DNA of 64,000 nt from Alistipes sp. UBA934 (GTDB lineage Bacteria > Bacteroidota > Bacteroidia > Bacteroidales > Rikenellaceae): NCBI GenBank assembly GCA_002293535.1, contig DBDK01000001.1, forward strand, positions 32,379 to 96,378, given 5' to 3'. The number at the start of each line of letters is the position of its first letter. Positions within the stretch are counted from its first letter, which is position 1. The translations under genes were made by a program, and so were the position numbers. Under the pieces are notes generated by a model, which did not search any database, was not told the DNA's origin, and worked only from the letters and a program-made list of their open reading frames with translations. This document shows, in pieces, positions 8,329 to 15,786 of the stretch.

Positions 8329-8920
8329 CGGCAGTCCGCGAGCCGAAGGAAACACCACATTGGCCCTGCGTGAAATGGCGAGCGAACTCAAAGCCGCGGG
8401 TATCGAGATGGAGATACTGCACATTGGCGACAAGCCAATCAGGGGTTGTATGGCCTGTGGAGCCTGCGGACGAAATAAAGACGAGCGCTGTATCATAACG
8501 AATGACCCTGTGAACGATGCGATTCAGAAAATGAAAGACGCCGACGCAATTGTTCTCGGTTCGCCGGTGCACTATGCTAATATCGGTGGAACGATGAAAT
8601 GCTTTTGTGACAGGGTGTTTTACGTCACTGCTTCAAATGGAGGTCTGTTTGCCGGCAAGGTGGGTGCCTCTGTGGTAGCCGTCAGGCGTTCCGGTGGCTC
8701 GGCAGCCTGGCAGGCACTAAACTATTATCTGACCATCTCGAACATCGCCATCGCCGGCTCGACATATTGGAGCGTGGTACACGGAGCCTTGCCCGGCGAA
8801 GCTGCCCAAGATCTCGAAGGACTGCAAACCGTGCGAAATGCCGCCAAAAACATAGCACGGATGCTGGGCGCGGAAACATCCGACTACGACCGCGGCGCGC
8901 GAACGAATTTTATTCGATAA
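8309..8920 (+). CDS. Iron-sulfur flavoprotein-like NAD(P)H-dependent FMN reductase
   Basis: 203-residue flavodoxin-fold protein opening MKVIGINGSPRAEGNTT (FMN phosphate loop). It carries C47-X2-C50-X2-C53-X7-C61, matching the compact CX2CX2CX4-7C motif that holds a 4Fe-4S cluster in archaeal/anaerobe iron-sulfur flavoproteins. Later GSPVHYANIGGTMKCFCDR is the usual flavin-contact segment. Likely moves electrons from NAD(P)H or ferredoxin in an anaerobe; the physiological partner is unknown. Cotranscribed with dusB, itself a flavoenzyme needing reduced flavin. Confidence 0.85.
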   Translation: MKVIGINGSPRAEGNTTLALREMASELKAAGIEMEILHIGDKPIRGCMACGACGRNKDERCIITNDPVNDAIQKMKDADAIVLGSPVHYANIGGTMKCFCDRVFYVTASNGGLFAGKVGASVVAVRRSGGSAAWQALNYYLTISNIAIAGSTYWSVVHGALPGEAAQDLEGLQTVRNAAKNIARMLGAETSDYDRGARTNFIR

Positions 8921-8976
8921 ATGTGGTACGTTATTTGTTATTGAATGGGCAAAACACCTAATAATAACAGATAACT

Positions 8977-9237
8977 ATGGAAAAAAAGAGTTGCGGGTGC
9001 GCCACGCGTGCCAAAGAGAAATTCAATGCAGGCCTGACCAAGGACGCTAAAGCGATAGTCGCCGGCGTGGAAGGTTATAGCAAGGAAGACCACACAAAAA
9101 AAGCCGCCGAGGTGAAAGCCGCATTCCCACCCGAAAAAGCGACAACAGCTAAAAAACCGGCGGCAAAAACAACAGCAAAAAAGGCACCAAAGCCAGCAGG
9201 AATGTCCAAAGGTACGCACAGTGGTGATGCCTGCTAA
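8977..9237 (+). CDS. Small basic Lys/Ala/Pro-rich protein with terminal cysteines
   Basis: 86 residues, unrecognised. The N-terminus has a CGC pair (MEKKSCGCATRAKEKF), the middle is moderately charged, and residues about 48-72 form a histone-tail-like run of K, A, T and P (AKKPAAKTTAKKAPKPAG). It ends SGDAC, so cysteines occur at both ends. No signal peptide or membrane segment. The basic tail suggests nucleic-acid binding; the cysteines might bind metal or form disulfides. A strong hairpin terminator begins at its last codons. Coding is supported by the clean start and by the terminator placed at the stop. Confidence 0.65.
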   Translation: MEKKSCGCATRAKEKFNAGLTKDAKAIVAGVEGYSKEDHTKKAAEVKAAFPPEKATTAKKPAAKTTAKKAPKPAGMSKGTHSGDAC

Positions 9238-9276
9238 AAGAAAAGCGCCCTCGGTTCGAGGGCGCTTTTCTTTTAG
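9234..9276. terminator. Bidirectional terminator hairpin
   Basis: Perfect 20-bp inverted repeat with a GTT loop: CTAAAAGAAAAGCGCCCTCG on the left and its exact reverse complement on the right. A/T tracts flank the GC-rich core on both sides, so it can stop both the 8977 gene and the leftward 9289-12489 operon. It includes the TAA of the small gene. Confidence 0.85.
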
Positions 9277-9288
9277 AGCAGTTACCGC

Positions 9289-10089
9289 TTAGTCGAGAAC
9301 TTCGACTTTCAGGTTACGGAACCAGACGTCATCGCCGTGGTCTTGCAGCGCAATGTAACCACCGACAACGTTACCTTCAGCATCCGTACCCAGTCCGGAG
9401 GTCAAAAGTTCGAATGAGTTCGGCCAGTTGGGATTTGTGCTGGAGAACTTGCTGTTTTCGATCATAGCGGTCCATTCTGGAGTCCACAGATGATACTCGA
9501 CAACGGGTTCGCCGTTCTGATAGTGAATAACAGTGCCCTTATAGACCATAATGCCGCCCGTGTTCCATTCGCCGAAAGGCTTGGCGTTCTGTGGTTTTGC
9601 AGGCAACATATCGTACAGTGAAGCCGACGCGCGATTGCCATCCACGCCCAGTTTGGCATCGGGATGGTTTTCGTTGTCGAGAATCTGGTACTCAGGAGCA
9701 GTAATGTAAATGGGGCCGCCGGGGATCTCCTTCGCATAGAAGAATACACCGGAGTTGGCACCCTTCGACACCTTGTATTCGAACGTCAGTTTGAAGTTTG
9801 CGAACGGAGTTGCATAGATAATGTTGGCATCGCCCTCGCCTTTACCGTTGCTGTTAATCTTCATTGCGCCGTCCTCGATAGTCCAGCGAGCGGGCATTTC
9901 GGTGCCATTGTACGCTCTCCAGCCTGTGAAGTCAGTACCGTTGAAGATCGAAACCGTATTGGCAGCTTCGGCAACAGCAACTTCTTCGGCCGCAAGTGCT
10001 TCGGCATCTTCTTTGGTTTTCTTGTTGCCCCAGCACGAACTCAAAATCAAAGCCATAGCAACACCAATTAAAATTACTCTTGTTTTCAT
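9289..10089 (-). CDS. DUF1080 lipoprotein, probable 3-keto-glycoside hydrolase
   Basis: 266-residue lipoprotein: signal with lipobox LILSSC, an acidic linker, then a DUF1080 (3-keto-disaccharide hydrolase, concanavalin-like) domain from about residue 47: IFNGTDFTGWRAYNG, FKLTFEYKVSKGANSGVFF, and the C-terminal GYIALQDHGDDVWFRNLKV typical of the family. DUF1080 proteins in Bacteroides are known to cleave glycosides after oxidation at C3. Last gene of an operon with a Gfo/Idh oxidoreductase and a TIM-barrel isomerase, fitting that pathway. Substrate not predictable. Confidence 0.9.
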   Translation of the reverse strand: MKTRVILIGVAMALILSSCWGNKKTKEDAEALAAEEVAVAEAANTVSIFNGTDFTGWRAYNGTEMPARWTIEDGAMKINSNGKGEGDANIIYATPFANFKLTFEYKVSKGANSGVFFYAKEIPGGPIYITAPEYQILDNENHPDAKLGVDGNRASASLYDMLPAKPQNAKPFGEWNTGGIMVYKGTVIHYQNGEPVVEYHLWTPEWTAMIENSKFSSTNPNWPNSFELLTSGLGTDAEGNVVGGYIALQDHGDDVWFRNLKVEVLD

Positions 10090-10102
10090 CGTCTTCTTAA
10101 AT

Positions 10103-11587
10103 TTATTTAGGCATATCGACCAACTTCCAGCCTTCGCGGTAGTTGTGCTTAATCAGTTCATTAGCAAATTCCAGCGCATTGAACGGCTCGGTGTAAGTCT
10201 TGTTGAACGTGGGATGGCCATCTGTGATGCTGAAGCCATCTTCGATCATAATCCTCAGTTTTTCGTCCGGGCCGATGTTGGTGAAGCGCATATTTTCGCC
10301 GTCCCAGTCCAAAATCTTGAACAAACCCTGAAGACGAACGGCCAACACGCCCATAACAACCATTTCGTTGAACGGGCCAGCCATCGAGAAGTCGGAGTTG
10401 GTCATTACACGGGTTGCGGCGGGTTCTTTGCAAGCGCGCAGGAAGTCTGCAGCGTGACCCTGATCACCACCGGGAACACGTCTTGCCAACTGGGGGGCAT
10501 TAGGAACACGACCGCTGAGCAGGTAAGGATCGCGACCATAGCAACCGCAGATCAAAGTGTCCTTCGTTCCGTAGAAGATGGCAGCACCACCCTGATTGTC
10601 AAGATTTATGCCATCGGGCAATCCTTCGGGACGAGGAGGAGTCAAACCACCGTCATACCACGTCACCTCGACTTCCGGCATTCCGACTTTCGTCATATTG
10701 TCGCGAGCCGGGAACACCAACTTAACCATCTGGGCATTGGGAGCACATTCGGTCAAAAGCGGAGTCGAAGAACCCTGAACTTTAGTGGGATAGCCCAAGT
10801 TCAAACCCTTGAACACGGGATGCAGGATATGGCAGGCCATATCGCCCAAGGCGCCGGTACCATAATCCCACCAGCCGCGCCAGTTCCACGGCGTGAGAAT
10901 TTCGTTATAAGGCTTCATTTTAGCCGGGCCGACGAACAGATCCCAGTTCAGAGTATCAGGAACAGGTTGTGCTGCGGGACGGGGCAGACCTTGCGGCCAG
11001 ATAGGACGATTAGTGAAGGTGTCCACGCGAGTTATCTCGCCGATCTCACCGTTCCAAATCCAGTCGCAAACAGTGGCCACGCCATCGCCCGACGAACCCT
11101 GGTTACCCATCTGAGTGGCCACCTTATGGTGAGCGGCCAACTTGGTAAGCAGACGCGATTCATAGACCGAGTGGGTCAAAGGTTTTTCGCAATATACGTG
11201 TTTTCCCAGCGTCATAGCCGTCGAAGAAACCAGCGCGTGTGTGTGGTCGGCAGTAGCAACCATCACCGCGTCGATGTCCTTGTGCATTTCATCGAACATC
11301 TTGCGATAGTCCCAGAATCTTTTTGCATCCGGGTAACGGTTGAATGTGCCCATTGCATAGTGGTGGTCCACGTCGCACAGCGCAACGATATTAGCGTTGT
11401 CTGCAGCCATTTCGCGCAACACCTGCGCACCACGACCGCCGACACCCACGCCGGCCACGTTCACCTTATCCGATGGAGCTTTTTTGCCCACCACACCACC
11501 GAGAACGTTGCTCGGCAGGACGGTCAATCCGGCTACTCCGACAGCTCCCGTCTTCAGGAAGCCCCTTCTTGTCATTTTTGTTGCCAT
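10103..11587 (-). CDS. Secreted Gfo/Idh/MocA-family oxidoreductase
   Basis: 494 residues. Twin-arginine signal (MTRRGFLKTGAVGVAGL), so exported folded with cofactor. Rossmann domain with VAGVGVGGRGAQVL (dinucleotide-binding glycine motif) and the family signature YCEKPLTHSVYESRLL with catalytic lysine; the C-terminal alpha/beta domain includes GNQGSSGDG and WNWRGWWDYGTGALGDMACH. In the keto-glycoside route such enzymes oxidise or reduce the C3 hydroxyl of sugars with a tightly bound NAD(H). Middle gene of the 9289-12489 operon, 13 nt from DUF1080 and 23 nt from the upstream isomerase gene. Confidence 0.92.
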   Translation of the reverse strand: MATKMTRRGFLKTGAVGVAGLTVLPSNVLGGVVGKKAPSDKVNVAGVGVGGRGAQVLREMAADNANIVALCDVDHHYAMGTFNRYPDAKRFWDYRKMFDEMHKDIDAVMVATADHTHALVSSTAMTLGKHVYCEKPLTHSVYESRLLTKLAAHHKVATQMGNQGSSGDGVATVCDWIWNGEIGEITRVDTFTNRPIWPQGLPRPAAQPVPDTLNWDLFVGPAKMKPYNEILTPWNWRGWWDYGTGALGDMACHILHPVFKGLNLGYPTKVQGSSTPLLTECAPNAQMVKLVFPARDNMTKVGMPEVEVTWYDGGLTPPRPEGLPDGINLDNQGGAAIFYGTKDTLICGCYGRDPYLLSGRVPNAPQLARRVPGGDQGHAADFLRACKEPAATRVMTNSDFSMAGPFNEMVVMGVLAVRLQGLFKILDWDGENMRFTNIGPDEKLRIMIEDGFSITDGHPTFNKTYTEPFNALEFANELIKHNYREGWKLVDMPK

Positions 11588-11610
11588 AGTTTAGGTTATG
11601 TTTTTTAGGT

Positions 11611-12489
11611 TTAGTTCTTTTTTACGTACGGTGCTGCATTCAGGAAATCGAAACTCTTTTCGACGCAGATTTCCGGGGGCAGAGGATAGCGTTCGACCTC
11701 AACATAGAAGTCCTTCATACCCTGAGCATAAGCAGCGTTGAAGATAGGCTCGAAATCGATCTTGCCGCTGTCGCCAATAATGTCGTCGTCCTTGATGTGG
11801 AGAACCGGGAAGCGACCTGCATATTTATTAAGGTAAGCAACGGGATCCTGACCGCCGGCCTTTACCCAATATACGTCCATTTCATAGACAACGTCGGAAG
11901 TGGTATTTGCCAACAGATAGTCGAAGATGATCTGGCCTTCGACTTCGCGGAACTCGGCGTTGTGGTTGTGGAAACCAAAGGTCAGGCCCTGTTCCTTAGC
12001 CATAGCACCAAGCTTGTTGAAGTAGTCGCAGATGCCCTTGATCTCTTCCAAATTATCGGGCCAGAACATCGACGGAACGATCACATACTTGCAACCCAAT
12101 GCTTTATGGTCAGTGAAGGTTTGTTTCCACCAAGCCATAATCTCGGCTTCCTTTTCGGGATCCCAACCACGACCTACGTGAGCGCTGGTTACCTTGAGGC
12201 CATATTTCTCAGCCAATGCCTTGAAGTCTGCCACGGGCATACCGTAGATCATACCGTCACGATAGGAGGCGTGTTCGAGCTCCTTGTAGCCGATTTCTGC
12301 GATCTTTTTGAGTGTTTCTTCAGGGTTTTCGCCCATAGCCTCGCGAACCGACCAAAGTTGAAGACCCATACGTTTGTCCACCGGGCCGCAAGAGGTCGTA
12401 GTGCCAACCAAACCCGTGATGATGCTACCACCGACCATTGCACCTGCAATCGTCAGCGCGCTCTTTTTGAGAAAGTCTCTCCTGTCCAT
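11611..12489 (-). CDS. Secreted sugar phosphate isomerase/epimerase-like TIM-barrel protein
   Basis: 292 residues with a twin-arginine signal (MDRRDFLKKSALTIAGA) followed by a possible lipobox at TTTSC. The remainder is an AP endonuclease-2/xylose-isomerase-like TIM barrel: MGLQLWSVRE, YKELEHASY, FGFHNHNAEF, YEMDVYWVKAGGQDP (metal ligands E, D, H in this fold) and VLHIKDDD. Members epimerise or dehydrate keto-sugars. First gene of the operon; a TAAATTTG -7 element lies 39 nt upstream. Confidence 0.9.
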   Translation of the reverse strand: MDRRDFLKKSALTIAGAMVGGSIITGLVGTTTSCGPVDKRMGLQLWSVREAMGENPEETLKKIAEIGYKELEHASYRDGMIYGMPVADFKALAEKYGLKVTSAHVGRGWDPEKEAEIMAWWKQTFTDHKALGCKYVIVPSMFWPDNLEEIKGICDYFNKLGAMAKEQGLTFGFHNHNAEFREVEGQIIFDYLLANTTSDVVYEMDVYWVKAGGQDPVAYLNKYAGRFPVLHIKDDDIIGDSGKIDFEPIFNAAYAQGMKDFYVEVERYPLPPEICVEKSFDFLNAAPYVKKN

Positions 12490-12528
12490 TTAAGTATTAG
12501 ATTAGTTAAGGTTTAAATTTATCGCCGT

Positions 12529-12536
12529 CAAATTTA
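12529..12536 (-). promoter_or_regulatory. -7 promoter element of the keto-glycoside-type operon
   Basis: TAAATTTG on the minus strand, 39 nt before the first gene of the 9289-12489 operon. A longer leader than most promoters here. Confidence 0.5.
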
Positions 12537-12578
12537 CAAATAATCCCCGAAACAAACAACACCTCCGCGAAAAATAGT

Positions 12579-12594
12579 TTGGCACGCTTTGTGT
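12579..12594 (+). promoter_or_regulatory. Possible weak sigma-54-like promoter
   Basis: TTGGCACG is a perfect -24 element, but the -12 position reads GTGT where TTGC is expected, with correct spacing. No TAnnTTTG was found before the 12641 gene. Low confidence. Confidence 0.25.
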
Positions 12595-12640
12595 TATCTA
12601 TAAAACTCGAAATGTTAAACCACTAAAAACAAAAAACGTT

Positions 12641-13393
12641 ATGAAAAAAATTCTTTACTTAGTAGTATGTTGCGTGGCAGTTGCCGCACTGGGTTCTTGC
12701 CACAAAAAGGCCGCAGCCACTCCGGGTGCCGCTGCCAAAGCGTATTCGGAACACATTATGAACGACAATTATGATGCTTTCGTGAATGCGGTCGTCTTCA
12801 CCGAACCCATTAAGCCGGCAGCAAAGAAAGCCACTGCAACGGCTCTTCGCACAGTGCACCATCCCGACGTAACTGCCAAGGGCGGTGTTCGTGAGGTTCG
12901 AGTGGTTTCGGAAAAACCATCGGCTGACAACAAACAGTGCGACGTTGTGCTTACCCATCACTACAACAACGGTATCGTCGAAACGGTCAATTACAAGATG
13001 ATCAACGACAACAACGAATGGAAGATTCGCGCGAACGACAACAAGGAAGTATGGCGTGCAATCACCAACGACGGCGACCACGAAGTGTTGAAGGTTCGTG
13101 AAGGACACGAACGCGACTTCGTCAAGGACAAAGACAATGGCGAAAAAGAGTTCGTGAAGGACATCAACAAACGTAACGGCGATGTCGAGGTCATTAAGGT
13201 TCTCGCAAATGGCGAACGTCACCGCGAAGTGATCAAGACTCTCGACGAAGGTAACCGCGAGATCGACAAACTGAAAGTCGATGGAGAGAAGGTAGACGTG
13301 AAGGATATCGACCGCGCCAACAAGGAAATTCTCAAGGAGAAGGATAATGTAGACGGCGAACACGAACGCGTCCGCGAAGTGATCAAGAAATAG
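12641..13393 (+). CDS. Lipoprotein with DUF4878-like domain and long charged tail
   Basis: 250 residues. Signal peptide with lipobox LGSC, then TPGAAAKAYSEHIMNDNYDAFV, which resembles the start of the NTF2-like DUF4878 lipoproteins of Bacteroidales, ending in NNEWKIRA at about residue 130. Residues 135-250 are almost wholly charged, with recurring units such as FVKDKDNGEKEFVKDINK, VEVIKVLANGERHREVIK and VDVKDIDRANKEILKEKD. The tail is probably an extended helix or amphipathic repeat rather than a globular domain. Function unknown. Ends just before a strong terminator. Confidence 0.75.
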   Translation: MKKILYLVVCCVAVAALGSCHKKAAATPGAAAKAYSEHIMNDNYDAFVNAVVFTEPIKPAAKKATATALRTVHHPDVTAKGGVREVRVVSEKPSADNKQCDVVLTHHYNNGIVETVNYKMINDNNEWKIRANDNKEVWRAITNDGDHEVLKVREGHERDFVKDKDNGEKEFVKDINKRNGDVEVIKVLANGERHREVIKTLDEGNREIDKLKVDGEKVDVKDIDRANKEILKEKDNVDGEHERVREVIKK

Positions 13394-13408
13394 ATGGGAA
13401 ATTTCAAT

Positions 13409-13442
13409 AAAAAACCCGCTGTGTTCGCAGCGGGTTTTTTTT
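13409..13442. terminator. Bidirectional terminator hairpin
   Basis: Stem CCCGCTG/CAGCGGG with a TGTTCG loop, six A on the left and eight T on the right. Serves the 12641 gene rightwards and rplI leftwards; the T-run reaches the rplI stop codon. Confidence 0.85.
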
Positions 13443-13899
13443 ATTCGTCGTCTTTTGCAGCGCCCTCGGCCTCGACCGTGAAGTTTATCGTACCCCTCAC
13501 GTTCTTGTGAAGGCGAACCTCCGCGGTATAAGAACCAAGAGTTTTGAATGACTCGACGGTGATGTTCTTTTTATCGAGCTCTACGCCCTTGGCAGCCATC
13601 GCCTCGGCGATCATCTGCGATGTCACCGAACCGAAGATCTTACCGTCGGCAGCTTTCATTTTGAACACCAACGGCAGGTTAGCGATCTTGTCGGCAAGCG
13701 CCTGAGCATCCGCCTGAATCTTGGCGTCCTTATGGGCACGTTGTTTGAGGTTCTCTGCCAAAATCTTGCGAGCCGTGGGAGTTGCAACTTTTGCAAAACC
13801 ACCGGGGATCAAGAAGTTATTGGCGTAACCGGGCTTAACATCAACAATGTCGTTGGCATAGCCCAATTTATCTACATCTTTCGTAAGTATAATCTGCAT
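13441..13899 (-). CDS. rplI: 50S ribosomal protein L9
   Basis: 152 residues. MQIILTKDVDKLGYANDIVDVKPGYANNFLIP is the L9 N-terminal 23S-rRNA-binding domain, then a connecting helix rich in lysine and the C-terminal domain with KIFGSVTSQMIAEA. A GAKDDE acidic end follows. Last gene of the conserved rpsF-rpsR-rplI operon, 14 nt after rpsR. Confidence 0.98.
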   Translation of the reverse strand: MQIILTKDVDKLGYANDIVDVKPGYANNFLIPGGFAKVATPTARKILAENLKQRAHKDAKIQADAQALADKIANLPLVFKMKAADGKIFGSVTSQMIAEAMAAKGVELDKKNITVESFKTLGSYTAEVRLHKNVRGTINFTVEAEGAAKDDE

Positions 13900-13913
13900 A
13901 GTTTGAGCCCTCC

Positions 13914-14189
13914 TTATTTCATCATATCGGTTACGAACGGAAGCAACGCAAGGTGGCGAGCACGCTTAACAGCCTGAGCCACTTTCTTTTGGAACTTCTG
14001 CGAAGTACCGGTCAGACGGCGGGGAAGGATCTTACCCTGCTCGTTGAGGAACTTCTTGAGGAATTCGGCGTCCTTGTAATCGACGTATTTTATGCCGAGC
14101 TTTTTGAATCGGCAATACTTTTTCTTCTTCACATCCACACTTAGCGGATTGAGATAGCGGATTTCGCTCTGTTGTTGTGGTGCTGCCAT
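13914..14189 (-). CDS. rpsR: 30S ribosomal protein S18
   Basis: 91 residues. [40 protein letters not shown] is the S18 core that binds 16S rRNA beside S6; the basic end [11 protein letters not shown] is typical. Lies 3 nt after rpsF in the usual S6-S18-L9 order. Confidence 0.98.
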   Translation of the reverse strand: MAAPQQQSEIRYLNPLSVDVKKKKYCRFKKLGIKYVDYKDAEFLKKFLNEQGKILPRRLTGTSQKFQKKVAQAVKRARHLALLPFVTDMMK

Positions 14190-14192
14190 CTG

Positions 14193-14603
14193 TTATTCCT
14201 CCTCTGTTTTAACAGGTTCTTCTACTTCTGCGGGTTTCGTCGGTGCTGCGGGCGCCGCGGCTTCGTGTGCCTTTCCGGCGAGTTTTGCACGACGCTTTGC
14301 CGAGTATTCGATGGCGTCCTTGTCCTGACGGAAAGTAAGGAAGCGGATCACTCTTTCGTCGCGACGATACTGAGTTTCAAGGGTTTCGATCACGCCACCT
14401 TCGGCTGTGAATTCGACGAGGAAGTAGAACCCGGTGGATTTTTTCTGAATCGGATATTCGAGCTTCTTTAGACCCCACTCTTCCGTGTTCAGGATTTGGC
14501 CACCGTTCTCGGTAATGATACCTTGGAATTTGCCGAGCACCTCTTTTATCTGAGCATCACTCAGCACGGGCGTGGCAATGAAAACGGTTTCGTAATTGTT
14601 CAT
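14193..14603 (-). CDS. rpsF: 30S ribosomal protein S6
   Basis: 136 residues with [22 protein letters not shown] and [19 protein letters not shown], the S6 ferredoxin-like fold. The C-terminus is extended by an Ala/Pro/Glu-rich tail of about 25 residues ([23 protein letters not shown] region), common in this phylum. Start at 14603 is preferred over the longer frame because the -7 element TACCTTTG lies at 14631-14638, inside the extension. Confidence 0.97.
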   Translation of the reverse strand: MNNYETVFIATPVLSDAQIKEVLGKFQGIITENGGQILNTEEWGLKKLEYPIQKKSTGFYFLVEFTAEGGVIETLETQYRRDERVIRFLTFRQDKDAIEYSAKRRAKLAGKAHEAAAPAAPTKPAEVEEPVKTEEE

Positions 14604-14630
14604 TTTTTTGTTTTTAGTGAATTGAGGGTG

Positions 14631-14638
14631 CAAAGGTA
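14631..14638 (-). promoter_or_regulatory. -7 promoter element of the rpsF operon
   Basis: TACCTTTG on the minus strand, 27 nt before rpsF. Divergent to the 14650-14657 element. Confidence 0.6.
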
Positions 14639-14649
14639 AGGAAAATTAT

Positions 14650-14657
14650 TATATTTG
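14650..14657 (+). promoter_or_regulatory. -7 promoter element of the DinB-like gene
   Basis: TATATTTG, 23 nt before the ATG at 14681. Confidence 0.55.
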
Positions 14658-14680
14658 CAAGAAATAAACATTCATTTACA

Positions 14681-15157
14681 ATGATAAACGAGTTCATCCC
14701 GATAACAGAGGGTATTCGCAATCTCGTAGCACAGTGGGAGACCAGATTGTCAGCCCTCGACCTGGGAATCATCGTCCAGAGAAAGAACTGCCAAAACCGC
14801 ACAGTAAGGCAGATTGTGGGCCATATGATCGACTCGGCATCTAACAATCTGCACCGCATCGTCCATCTGCAATACGGAACCGATCCTCTCGTCTTTCCGA
14901 ATTATGCATCCGAGGGCAATAACGACCGCTGGATCGCTATTCAAAACTTTCAGGAAGAAGATTGGGATTTGATCGTCGGGCTATGGGTGTATAGTAATCT
15001 GCACCTTGCCCACGTTATCGACAATATAGATCCCACAAAACTCGATCGCAGGTGGATCGCCGCATCGAATGTCGAAGAGACTCTTAGCGATATGGTCATC
15101 GACTATCTGCGCCATCTGAAACTTCACATCGGTGAAGTGGAGGAGTTGATCGGGTGA
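14681..15157 (+). CDS. DinB-like family protein
   Basis: 158 residues of the DinB/YfiT four-helix-bundle family: RTVRQIVGHMIDSASNNLHRI holds the first metal-type histidine, and LVFPNYASEGNNDRW plus YLRHLKLHIGEVEELI at the end carry further histidines. Members are thought to be metal-dependent thiol transferases or hydrolases; the actual reaction here is unknown. It stands alone, divergent from rpsF, and its last 34 bases overlap the 3' end of adk on the other strand. Confidence 0.85.
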   Translation: MINEFIPITEGIRNLVAQWETRLSALDLGIIVQRKNCQNRTVRQIVGHMIDSASNNLHRIVHLQYGTDPLVFPNYASEGNNDRWIAIQNFQEEDWDLIVGLWVYSNLHLAHVIDNIDPTKLDRRWIAASNVEETLSDMVIDYLRHLKLHIGEVEELIG

Positions 15158-15732
15158 AGTTTCAACTTATCTATCTCCTTGCACAGATCACCAAAAACCT
15201 TCTCCATCGATGAACTACCGTCGATGGGAACATATTTCCCCTGAGAGCGATAATAATCGGCGACGGTTGAGGTTTGAGCATTGTAAATCTCTATGCGATT
15301 GCGGATTACGGATTCGTCGGCATCGTCGGCGCGCCCACTGCACTGACCCCGAAGAAGTATACGCTGAACAAGCTCTTCCTCAGGCACAACGAGTTCCAAC
15401 ATCACATCGATGCCAAGGCCGTGAGCGGCGAGAATCCCATCGAATGCCTCGGCCTGTGGAATCGTACGCGGAAAACCGTCGAAAATATTTCCCGCCGCTT
15501 CCCGATGAGTGTGCATATAGTTATCGATCATCTCGATAACTACCTCGTCAGGAGCGAGTTCGCCGCGAGAGATGGCATCCCGCACAGTGAGCCCGAAAGC
15601 TGTAGCATCCTTGATCTCCTGACGGATGATATCGCCCGTAGAAATGTGATTAAAGTGGTATCGTTCAGTGAGTTTACCCGCCTGAGTTCCCTTGCCCGCG
15701 CCCGGAGCTCCAAAAAGCACAATGTTGATCAT
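15124..15732 (-). CDS. adk: Adenylate kinase
   Basis: 202 residues; converts ATP + AMP to two ADP. P-loop GAPGAGKGTQ at residues 8-17, NMP-binding region with STGDIIRQEI, IFDGFPRTIPQAEAF, and a short LID segment (QCSGRADDADESVIRNRIEIY) without zinc cysteines, the usual short-LID form. Convergent 34-nt overlap with the DinB-like gene. Promoter TAAATTTG at 15752-15759. Confidence 0.97.
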   Translation of the reverse strand: MINIVLFGAPGAGKGTQAGKLTERYHFNHISTGDIIRQEIKDATAFGLTVRDAISRGELAPDEVVIEMIDNYMHTHREAAGNIFDGFPRTIPQAEAFDGILAAHGLGIDVMLELVVPEEELVQRILLRGQCSGRADDADESVIRNRIEIYNAQTSTVADYYRSQGKYVPIDGSSSMEKVFGDLCKEIDKLKLHPINSSTSPM

Positions 15733-15751
15733 CGTTTTGATGTTTGACTCG

Positions 15752-15768
15752 CAAATTTAGTAACTTTG
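15752..15768. promoter_or_regulatory. Back-to-back promoters of adk and thiL
   Basis: Minus-strand TAAATTTG at 15752-15759 (19 nt before adk) and plus-strand TAACTTTG at 15761-15768 (18 nt before thiL) are only one base apart, so RNA polymerase probably cannot use both at once. Confidence 0.55.
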
Positions 15769-15786
15769 CCGCAAAATAGTATATTT

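Noticed and set aside
9821..11608. Plus-strand open frame of 595 codons opposite the Gfo/Idh gene
   Set aside because: The minus strand has a full twin-arginine oxidoreductase with catalytic motifs; the plus frame has no recognisable domain and is a shadow.
12659..13363. Minus-strand frame of 234 codons opposite the charged lipoprotein
   Set aside because: Val/Phe/Asp-rich mirror of a Lys/Asp/Glu-rich coding strand; the plus strand has signal peptide, lipobox and terminator.
15124..15732. Adenylate kinase lacking zinc cysteines
   Set aside because: The short LID form is normal in this phylum.
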